From Cladochytrium replicatum (lineage: Eukaryota; Chytridiomycota; Chytridiomycetes; Cladochytriales; Cladochytriaceae): a DNA stretch of 64,000 bases. A model generated the notes under the pieces. It was not told the DNA's origin. It saw only the letters and a list, made by a program, of their open reading frames with translations, and searched no databases. The stretch covers positions 186,001 to 250,000 of the forward strand of contig JAHLKD010000066.1 in NCBI GenBank assembly GCA_025526935.1, read 5' to 3'. The position numbers and the translations under genes were made by a program. Below are positions 1-8,280 of the stretch, piece after piece. Position 1 is the first letter of the stretch, and each line of letters begins with the position of its first letter.

Positions 1-254
1 ACATTGCAGCGAAGGAGGAGCTCGGGGTCTGTGACGGCAGCCAGACAAGACGGATGGAGAGAGTGTTTGAGGCGGAGGGTGGCTGTGAACTGGGGTGAGT
101 GGCGGTGGCGGATTACTATAAGAACAGCAGTGGAACAAGAGCGTGTGAAGATTGGGTCTCTATCCTATTTTCTAGAATGTATTATTGATGTTTCAAATCA
201 CAATCATAGCAGCACAAAAACAGAGACCGAAAAAATGCATTTCAAGGCACACCA

Positions 255-1144
255 TCACTTGAACTTTTGCACAAGTTTCGAGAAAAACTTGCCCACTTTG
301 CTCTGTGACCGCTGCAGCGTCGGCGGCTCAGCTGCGTCCACAGACTTCTTTGCAACCGACTTGGCCGCGGCTGTTGCCACCTCAGCTGGCTTCTCCTCGG
401 CCTCAACCGCCGCCGCCGCCGCCGCCGTCGTTTCCGCTTTCGCAACGGGTACAGCGTCAACCTTGATCCGCTTCAGCACGTCCGCGAATGCCTTGGCCTG
501 CACTTTCGCGATCGCCTTCTCCTTCTCCGACACCTCCCTGCTTCCGTCCCCTCCCGCGATCGTGCCGGCGCCCCACGGTCCGCCGCCCACGATCTCGGTG
601 TTGTCAAAAAGGTGCTCAGACGCGTAGCCGAGGGGCACAAAGAGCATGCCGTGGTGGACGAGGTGTGGGATGAACGTAAAGATGGTGGTTTCTTGGCCGC
701 CGTGTTGGGTGCCGGTAGATGTGAACTACACACACAAGTATTCTTCAGATACGGAGATGGGAATTTGTGATTTGAGGAAACTTACGACACCGGCGTATTT
801 CCCGCCGAGTTTCTGTTCGCTCCAGAGACCCCCCGTTGCGTCCCAGAAAGTTTTCACGTCCGCGCCGGGGGTTCCGTACCGTGTGGGAATACCAAAGAGG
901 AAGCCATCGTAGTTGGGCAGGTCGGCGACTTGAGCCTCTGGAAGGCCGGTAGAGTCTTTCTCAGAGGGTACACGAAGGAGAGTAGTGTCCACGCCTGGGG
1001 GCCAGGAGTCAGTCTTTTTGAATTCGAGACACTTGCAAATAACAAACCCTCCGCTTGGAGCGACTCGACAACAGCGTCGGCGAGCGCTTTCGTGTGGCCG
1101 TACTGGCTGAAGATTACAACGGCGACTTTTGGCATTTGTGACAA
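255..1144 (-). CDS. WrbA/Pst2-like NAD(P)H:quinone oxidoreductase (flavodoxin-like)
   Basis: Flavodoxin-fold FMN protein of the WrbA/Pst2/Ycp4 family, which reduces quinones by two electrons. Three exons, 1048-1144, 786-994 and 725-255, sum to 259 codons (258 aa). The N-terminus KVAVVIFSQYGHTKALAD is the family's FMN phosphate-loop region. Exon 2 carries FGIPTRYG and FWDATGGLW. The 2/3 junction recreates STGTQHGGQETT, followed by HHGMLFVPLGY, a WrbA signature. The C-terminal ~80 residues are an Ala/Lys-rich extension, mostly low complexity and absent from bacterial WrbA. Introns are 53 and 60 nt with GT-AG ends. Family assignment is firm; physiological substrate and location (yeast relatives are eisosome-associated) are inference. 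Confidence 0.93.
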
Positions 1145-1505
1145 AGTTACGATTTAAGGGAGCGGCAATGAGGGCCGCGGGAGTCCGGCTTTTATTATTG
1201 GCCAGATTTCAAACTTTGGTGAAAGGGACCGGATTCCGCGACCGGTCCGGTAGATTCGCCATTGTGAAGTCCGCTTTTGTTCGCAATGCGGATCGGATAT
1301 TTTACATACACACAGATTGAAGGTAGTTTGTCAGCTTCCCACAAAGATCAACCCATCCGCAAACCAAAAAATAATGCACTCTTGTCCTTTGGACCGACGC
1401 ACGGTACAATATTTGCAATCCAAATATACTGTACAATTCACGATAAACCAAGTACTTTCTTTCCTACATCAAATTTTTATAAATTACAAAAAAACTCAGA
1501 AAACT
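1145..1505. other. Intergenic, no gene seen
   Basis: This gap joins the 5' end of the flavodoxin gene to the 3' end of the mL41 gene, both on the minus strand. It is moderately AT-rich toward 1400-1500 and presumably holds the flavodoxin promoter. No supported coding frame or RNA was seen. Confidence 0.5.
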
Positions 1506-1982
1506 TCATCTGCTCTGGCTTGATCGACTCCCACCTCTCTGCTCCGTCATGCTCAACCACGCCCTCTTCGCCGCACCCCTACACCTCGCCCAGAAATCGA
1601 TCCCGTGCGCCTCCGTCATAGCCTCGGTGATGTTGTCGGGGCGGAAGTAATCCCTGAACGTGTGAGCGCGGCGAGTGTACCCGTCTGCGTTCCTGGACAC
1701 GGTGGCGCGGAGCGGGGTCATGGAGAGGCCCTCTGGGACCATCCAGGTACGGAGCTGCCAGGGGTCGATCTTGTAGAAACCTTTTCGGGTCCTGTGGCCC
1801 ATTCGACCGGTGCCGGTACCTGCAACAAAAAGGAGTCAGGGAAAGGGACAGAGACAGACGCGAGTAGCAATAGCCGCATGTTTTGTGTACCTACCCTTGT
1901 AGTAGTTCTTGTTGCCCCGCTTGGATGTCATTGGCTTGCGGATGTAGCCCCTCGGGAATGCCAGCACGTTGGTGAACTTCAT
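1506..1982 (-). CDS. MRPL27: Mitochondrial large-subunit ribosomal protein mL41 (MRPL27-like)
   Basis: Component of the mitochondrial large ribosomal subunit. Exons 1895-1982 and 1506-1819 sum to 134 codons (133 aa), similar to yeast Mrpl27. The core TSKRGNKNYYKGTGTGRMG spans the splice junction and is the family signature. It is followed by a G-Y/F-IDPWQLRTWMVPE stretch equivalent to the yeast 'IDYxKVRTFVVP' segment. The ATG at 1982 is preferred; an in-frame codon at 2021 adds 13 unlikely residues and is not needed. The start lies only 66 bp from the start of the divergent Myb gene. Identification rests on remembered family pattern and is strong. Confidence 0.9.
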
Positions 1983-2048
1983 TTCGCAACAGAAGGGGTC
2001 AGCTGATCTTGACCAAGCCACCTGGTGTGATTGATTCTGGAGCAGAGG
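1983..2048. promoter_or_regulatory. 66-bp divergent promoter
   Basis: Only 66 bp separate the mL41 start codon (minus strand) from the first in-frame ATG of the Myb/SANT gene (plus strand). Both promoters and 5' UTRs must therefore overlap each other or the neighbouring coding sequence. Confidence 0.5.
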
Positions 2049-3534
2049 ATGGAACGGGAACGCGAACGCGAGACGCGCCAGAGGAGGGCGATGAGCAGGG
2101 AGGTTTACGCTGAGCAGATCAAGGTGCTGCTGGGCGACGACATGAAGACAGAGAAAGATGCGGAGGAGCAGTCGGAGTCGACCGAAGAGGAGGACGACGG
2201 GGACGAGGAGAACGTGCGCTACACGAGCGCCTTGCCTGGGCTTTCGTGGATCAAGGGCCTTAGGTGAAAAGAAAATACTCTAATGAAGCGATGAGCTAAA
2301 GTGGATTTGAAATATATAGGACGGCGTTCGAGAATGTCTTGCGTCCTACTGAGACTCCCGCTGCGTCGTCGTCGTCTGCCAAAGGCAAAGAGAAGGAAGT
2401 CAAACAGAGCGCCGGGGCTTCTTTATCCTCTGCACCCAAATCTAAGCCGGCTCCCCTGCCCACGGTCCCTAAGGGCGGTGCGTCCGGTAGCTCCACCATC
2501 AGACGAATTATAGAAGACGACGACGACGAAGACGAAGAGGGCGAAGAAGAGATTGAGAGGACTGCAAAGAGACGGAGGATCAGGAGGATGTCAGACACTG
2601 TCCGTCGATCTTCGGAACCGAGCTTTGAGGGCGAGGACGAACAAATTGTAAAGAAGAGCAGTAGGGTTAAAAAGAGGCAGCTGGGTCGTCAGGTTGTGAG
2701 AAAGAAATTTGAGAGGGCCAGGGGTGCGGGAGTGGATGACGACGACGACCATGAACGACAGCAGGCTGACATGGACAGACAAGCAGAACCGGATCAACAA
2801 GCAGACGGGGAGGATATCGACGAAGAGGAAGAGTTGGAAGAAGAGGAAGACGACGTTCTTTGTGAGAGTGTTTCCAGGCTTGAACGATCGGACAGCGCTA
2901 ACGACTTTCTTTACACAGCTCCATTGGCACGGCGCATTGCTCGGCAGAGGGCCAGGGATGAACGAGATATCGGATTCCTCACTCCGCGAGAGCGAGATGA
3001 GCTGTACTGGCGTCCGTTCAGGATCGAGATGAACCAGCTCCCTAACGGCGTTAACTTTTTGGCCAACCCGACGCGGGAGTACCTTCGGCGTCGAGTGCTC
3101 CACATGAACGGCATTGACCCGGGACCCACACCTAACGAGCATATCTTTCAAACCAGGCACGCGCTTGCAGCGTTTACGCGCCGGGCAGCCAGGAGGACGG
3201 GACACGTGTGGACACCGAGACAGATTCAAGCGCTCGAGAAGGGGATGAAAGAGCACGGGACGGCGTGGCGGACGATTGCGAGCACGGTGAAGGAGCTGAA
3301 AGACGGGAATATTCGACCGGATCAGTGCAACAACAAGTGAGTGATATTTTTTGTTTTGTCAATTTTTTTGAGCATGGGTTGATTGTTGTGAAACGTAGGG
3401 CGAGGGTGGAGCGTGAGAAGCGTAAGAAGGCAGGGGTTCCGCTCGGGGTGTGGGAGCTCGCAGCACCGCGATACACAGAGGAGTACGAAGCAGAGCTGTG
3501 TGCAGAGCACGGGCTGGTGATGCTGTACCATTAG
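2049..3534 (+). CDS. Myb/SANT DNA-binding protein with telobox-like C-terminus
   Basis: Predicted nuclear DNA-binding protein. Exons 2049-2263, 2320-3336 and 3399-3534 sum to 456 codons (455 aa). Residues ~30-220 are highly charged and disordered, with acidic tracts (EDDDDEDEEGEEE, EEEEDD) and basic patches (KRRRIRR). A single Myb-like helix-turn-helix sits near residues 375-435: VWTPRQIQALEKGMKEHGTAW, then the third-helix region NIRPDQCNNKARVEREKR assembled across the last intron. The 'QCxxKAR' pattern resembles the telobox Myb of TRF/Tbf1 proteins (VDLKDKxR), so telomere-repeat or rDNA-regulatory binding is possible but unproven. The first ATG in frame is 2049; the frame is open slightly upstream with no ATG. 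Confidence 0.75.
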
Positions 3535-3794
3535 GGGGAGCAGTTCAGGCCACGGTGGTCATACAGTTCGGCAACAACTGTGCAATGATACAATCATCAT
3601 CACAACTGATTGATTAATCAATTAACTATTAATTTCTTACTCACACGCCACTGCCACTGGCCGGGACGCGTTTCTTCACTCGCGTCACCGTCATCTGGTC
3701 TTGGCAAGCAAACCCGACGACTCATTTTGCAATTGGAGTTGGAGTTGTTCCCGTACAATACCTGATTAGTCCATACACTCTTACTCAATCCATC

Positions 3795-5030
3795 ATGGCG
3801 GCAATCGTGCGCGCTTTCTACTTTGCCCTCAACTTTGTCTACATCGTGTCCGGCATCGCTGCCATCATCCTCGCCTACTTCACCTTCCTCAACACAAATC
3901 CTTTCAACTACGATGCCACCCTAGTAGATCGCCCCCCACTCGTCGGTATGTCTGATCTGTTGTTATTTGTCCTGTCGTTCTCTAAAACACTCGTCGTGTC
4001 AGGCCTCGCTATCGTAGGCGCACTCACGCTAATGTCTGGCATCTTTGCCTGCTTCTCGTCGTACCGTCCTCGCAGACGGCCGGTCCTCATCCATCTATTC
4101 TCCATTGTCATCGTAGCTGTGGCTGCTTTCGCTATCGGTTTCGTGTTTGTCGCCGACGCTGACCCCGTGGTTGTTTATGATGGATCTCTTTGGGCATACG
4201 CTTCAAATGAGACTCGAACTACCTGGCAGATTCGGCACAACTGCTGTGGGTTCTCGATCACCGGAAATGCCACATCTACAACTGTTCCTACAACCACCGA
4301 AAGCCCTCAGCTGCGGCTGATGGCCAGACAAGGCGGGCTAGCCGACCCGCCAGTTTCCTCCCCGACGGCCACCTCGGGAGTTTTTCCGACTGCTACACCG
4401 GACCCAAGTCTGGCCAACTTGACGTTGCTGGGAGCAACCGATCCGGCCTGCCCGGCCGTCCAGCAAATCATCTCCAACTACCTGAACTTTTCCTACGCCC
4501 ACGCCAACGTCACGACACGCACCGAAGCCTACGTCAACCCGAACTGCAGGGACCCCCTTGCGACCGACAGAGCCGCAGTCCACACCGGCTACGGAATCTT
4601 TCTCTTTTGCGCGTGTGCATTAGACATTCTCTGTTTCGCCGTGGGCATCCTCACCCTCGTGCAGATCCAGAACGCCGCCAACGATCCGAGCACGAACCCG
4701 TTTGCGACGCTGCGGCGACCCAAGCCGAAGGGACAGAAACACGACGTGTTCAAGCTGTTTGGGAGCGACGGAGAGCCTGCGTGGCTGGTTGCGTTGAGGG
4801 AGGAGCACACGGCGGCGGAGACCGCGCTCAAAAGCAGCAGGCCGCCACCGCTGCCGCCGAAAGACTATGCGTCACGAGAACCGTCGACGGAAGGAGCGGT
4901 CGAGATTCCGATGGCGGCGTTCTCTGCACGGACGTACTCTGAGGATATTCCGGACGAGACGGATTATAGGCGAGAGCACTGGAGCGGAGCACTGGGGAGG
5001 CCCAAGAAGGTCAGCAATAATTATTATTAG
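3795..5030 (+). CDS. Tetraspanin-like four-TM membrane protein
   Basis: Four hydrophobic segments: residues ~8-30, ~60-85, ~95-120 and ~250-275 after removing a likely intron. A large extracellular loop lies between TM3 and TM4 and carries the diagnostic CCG motif (HNCCGF), several other Cys residues and many N-glycosylation sequons. The C-terminal cytoplasmic tail has a proline motif RPPPLPPK (SH3-ligand-like) and acidic/Tyr residues. A 57-nt segment (3946-4002) has GTATGT and TCAG ends and a CTAAAAC branch-like site. Because it is in frame and stop-free, the unspliced ORF stays open (411 aa); splicing gives 392 aa and a cleaner TM2. Tetraspanins scaffold other membrane proteins. Family call is likely, not certain. 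Confidence 0.72.
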   Translation: MAAIVRAFYFALNFVYIVSGIAAIILAYFTFLNTNPFNYDATLVDRPPLVGMSDLLLFVLSFSKTLVVSGLAIVGALTLMSGIFACFSSYRPRRRPVLIHLFSIVIVAVAAFAIGFVFVADADPVVVYDGSLWAYASNETRTTWQIRHNCCGFSITGNATSTTVPTTTESPQLRLMARQGGLADPPVSSPTATSGVFPTATPDPSLANLTLLGATDPACPAVQQIISNYLNFSYAHANVTTRTEAYVNPNCRDPLATDRAAVHTGYGIFLFCACALDILCFAVGILTLVQIQNAANDPSTNPFATLRRPKPKGQKHDVFKLFGSDGEPAWLVALREEHTAAETALKSSRPPPLPPKDYASREPSTEGAVEIPMAAFSARTYSEDIPDETDYRREHWSGALGRPKKVSNNYY

Positions 5031-5221
5031 AGTCGTTTTTGGCAGCATTGTTCGGTTGCACTGCTTTAATTTCTTATATCATTTGCTTTTGGAATATGTT
5101 TTTTCGTTTTGCTCTTTGCTCTCTCATACACGTCTTGAAACCAAAACAATTGGAGGTGCCGTTCCCTCGACGCCATCAAACGCCACAGACTCTCACACCC
5201 AAAACCAAAACCAACTTCCAC

Positions 5222-6290
5222 ATGCTAGCAAGCATGCTCAACGCTGCAGACGACGACTCTCTCCCCCTCTACGGCCTCGACAAGGAGCTCGCCGAGAAGC
5301 AAGCCGCAAAGTACGACCCTGCGCGCGAGCAGGAAGTACGCACGTTCATCGAGTCGGTCGTGGGCGAGCCATTGCCATCCGGCAAGTCGTTCGCGGAGGC
5401 CCTGAAGGATGGCCAGACGCTGTGCAAACTGATGAACGCGCTTCTTCCCGAGCACACCATCAAGATCTCCCCGTACGTTTTCCTTGCATCACATTTGTCT
5501 TATGTACTTCCTAAAATGCTATGATTTCTTTTTGCTTTTGGCTTTTGGTTTACCAGGTCCGGACTCGCGTTCAAAAAGATGGAGAACATCAACAACTTTC
5601 TCGACCGGTGCCAAAAGCTCGGCATCCCCAAGTTCGACACCTTCATGACCGTGGACTTGTTCGAGGTGTGACTTCATTGCCGTCCAACACCCCCATCTCA
5701 CAAAAAACAAACAAATACTAACCATCTTCTTCTCCCCCTCCCGCTAGGAAAAAAACATCCCGCAGGTCATCCAGTGCATCTACTCCGTCTCGCGGCACGC
5801 GCACGCCGCCGACCCCGCCGTGATGCTCATCGGCCCCAAGCTCGCCCAGAAAGCCGAGCGCAACTTCTCCAACGAGCAACTCTCGAAAGCCAAAGCCGCC
5901 GTCCCGCTCCTGGCCAGCTTCGCCTCCTCCGCGGGCTCGGGCTCGTTCGGGAACGTGCGGCAGGTGTACGACCCCTCGATCGGCACCGGTGACACCACGG
6001 CCGTAACGAAGCTCCTGAGCGCCAAAGCCGAAGCGGAGAAGAACGCGGGGGCGAGGATCGGAGCGCGGAGGGAGATTGGGGGCAAATATGCTGAGGGGGC
6101 GAAGGAGGAAGGCGTCGTGGTGGTGGAGGATGCGGGCGTGAGGAGCGTGAGCGAGCAGCTGGGTGCTTTGAAGGTTGGCGAGGAGACGAAGGAGTTTGTC
6201 GAGGTGGACGAGGGGGATGTGTTGGATTATTATGGGACGGGGAACGGGAAGGATGACGACTCGGATGAGGTTGTTATCATCGATGATTGA
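5222..6290 (+). CDS. Transgelin/calponin-type actin-bundling protein (CH domain)
   Basis: Single calponin-homology protein, like yeast Scp1 and fission-yeast Stg1, which bind and cross-link F-actin. Exons 5222-5472, 5557-5665 and 5748-6290 sum to 301 codons (300 aa). The CH domain occupies residues ~30-150. Recognisable elements are FAEALKDGQTLCKLMNALLP, FKKMENINNFLDRCQKLGIP, FMTVDLFEEKNIPQVIQCIYSVSR. The C-terminal ~150 residues are longer than in yeast Scp1 and end in an acidic tail (DDDSDEVVIIDD). A second ATG 12 nt downstream is an alternative start. Introns are 84 and 82 nt. Confidence 0.9.
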
Positions 6291-6807
6291 TGAGAATGCA
6301 GAAAACAAATAACGTTCGCTGTTTCGATGCTTTTGTTGTGTGTTTTGGCGTTCAGGTATGGCACACCCCCACACATCCTCCTATTTTGTGTCGTTTCTTT
6401 GGTGTTTGAAGCTTTTGTGTTCAAGCTATGTAATGTTTTTTCAAGTGCTTTTTCCTTGTTCTTGGGTGATTTTGGCTTTTTGCCCCAAAGAGTTTTTTGC
6501 ACTGAACCTGAAATCATTCTGGAATGATGGGTTGTTTGTAGGCAATAAAAATAGTTCTAGTGCTTCTGCGGATGAAGATAAAGCTCCTCAAGGATATGAA
6601 TTTGGCCATAAATTGTTTTGCACAGAGTTGGTCGGCATAACAAAGATGAGTTTTCGTTTTGTTAAGAGTAGTCATCTTTTCTCTCAACAAAACGAAAACC
6701 CATCTATGATTACCACTACACGAATAGCACATCTTAAAGTTGAATCAAACAAGGAAACGATGAGGTAATGGGGGAAAGGAGAGAGTAAAATACCTGTTCT
6801 ATTTATA

Positions 6808-7160
6808 TTACACAGGATAAATACAAGCGGCTGTGCCACGTTCAATAACAACTGCACCCCCGCATAGGTTAGCCCTGCACTTGCGGATGCGCTCCTTTGT
6901 CTGGCGCAAGAATCGCCTCATGAAAGGGGTTAGATTTGCTCTGGAGGTGTGAACGAAATAGGTTCCATCCCATGGCCCACTAGTGCACGTTTTGGAAAAC
7001 CTTTTTGCCCCAGCTGACTGAACGGAAAATCTATTCCTTCAGAGTCAAAGTAGACAACCGGGATGGATATTGTCGAGATGGGATTCGCACCTCCGAGCGA
7101 TTTGCCGGGGGGTGAGCGTTGAACATGCGGAGCCAGCCGCTTTCTTCTTTAAAAAGAAAA
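6808..7160 (-). pseudogene. Coding-like remnant in two frames, unidentified
   Basis: On the minus strand two long stop-free stretches abut in different frames. Upstream (about 7130-6960) reads GGANPISTISIPVVYFDSEG then FPFSQLGQKGFPKRALVGHG. Downstream (about 7040-6808) reads TSGPWDGTYFVHTS then MRRFLRQTKERIRKC and ends GTAACIYPV-stop at 6808. Amino-acid composition looks protein-like in both, and the overlap near 6975-7040 suggests a frameshift or an unresolved intron. No family is recognised. It may be the 3' end of a gene whose 5' exon is the 7249-7587 frame. Low confidence. Confidence 0.3.
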
Positions 7161-7248
7161 AGTGATTAAAAAACAATTGCGTTCAACGAATAGGCAAAAA
7201 GGGTAAAAAAAAGATAACAGTGTTTACGTTTAAGTTGCAATTGAGTTT

Positions 7249-7587
7249 CTACGTGGTGCCACATTGAGGTATCAGCGATGCATTCCATGGCGGGCGGCGA
7301 ATCGACGATGGAGAGCGAGCGGAAGGCTTGGAACAAACGCCGGCTTGCTCCCGACAGACTCCAAAGTAAACTTCAAAGTACTTGACCAACTCAGCAACGA
7401 TGCCGACAGGGATTTCTGGGATGTGGGGCATATTTAGGATGGTTGTTTTTGATGTTTTGTTTGCTTCAGTGCGTAAGCGAGCGATTGCAAATCGGGTTTG
7501 GGGGGGTTCGGCCGGACTTCGTATCTCGACGATACCAATCAGAGCGAGCATCTTCGCGTTAAACAAAACCGTCTTGGCGATAAACAT
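7249..7587 (-). CDS. Possible small hypothetical ORF
   Basis: A 112-residue open frame starting at ATG 7587 with composition compatible with protein (for example MPHIPEIPVGIVAELVKYFE). It lies just upstream, on the same strand, of the broken coding-like stretch at 6808-7160 and could be its 5' exon. An AT/pyrimidine-rich segment at 7145-7215 could act as the intervening intron. No family is recognised and no start context was decisive. Confidence 0.25.
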   Translation of the reverse strand: MFIAKTVLFNAKMLALIGIVEIRSPAEPPQTRFAIARLRTEANKTSKTTILNMPHIPEIPVGIVAELVKYFEVYFGVCREQAGVCSKPSARSPSSIRRPPWNASLIPQCGTT

Positions 7588-7599
7588 TGAGACATGGTA

Positions 7600-8280
7600 A
7601 AAAGCCGTTGATTGGATTCATTTAATGAACATAAAAGCAACCAAAGGATAAACGAAAACACTTCCATCGTTCATGGTTACCCCAAACATTACGGTGTTTT
7701 GCAATTACACGTATCATGGAAAGCTCAAATTTTCTCAGCGCTTTGGTGATGACCGTATCGCCCAGAGGTATCGTTAATATGAGATCCTGCTCGGAATCAC
7801 AATCTGCTGATTTCTGGACTTCAAAATGAATGCGGAGCTTACTTTTTCAGTATTCTCCGCTTTGACATCAGCGGCCAATGAACGGATGACAATAAACCTT
7901 GCTAGTGACGAAAGACCCCAGGGTTGGAGAATGACTGAATAAAATTGTTTTTTAATGAGAAGAATAGAGCGTCAAGAACTCTTAACCCACATCACAGTTC
8001 AAACTTCTCCGTTTTGCGGAAAGAATAATGTTAAAGAATACCAGCAAAAAGTCTGCGTTTATCAAACCAGCAAACGTGGGATAAACAGTTATGTTCGTGC
8101 AGATGATTTAAGGACGAGTATATGACCCGGAATGGCGAATTTCCGATCCGATGATAAAACGACGTCCGCCAAACATAAATATTACACGGATCTCAAAAAT
8201 CAACTGCAGCCGACCAGAAAAATGATACCAGCACCAACATCCGGGGCTTGTCTGGCGTAGGTGCTGTGCAGTGGCGCTTC
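7600..8280. other. Gene-free AT-rich stretch
   Basis: No coding frame above noise was seen on either strand. The last ~100 bp must contain the promoter and 5' UTR of the gene at 8281. An out-of-frame ATG at 8223 opens a short upstream ORF that ends before 8281. Confidence 0.4.

Noticed and set aside
4-627. 207-codon plus-strand frame at the window start
   Set aside because: Antisense to the flavodoxin C-terminal exon; Ala-rich part mirrors the Ala/Lys repeat on the other strand.
7050-7135. tRNA-like 3' arm on the minus strand (GGTGCGAATCC followed by CATCTCGAC)
   Set aside because: The T-stem does not pair, no matching 5' acceptor or D-arm was found, and the stretch reads as protein-like sequence.
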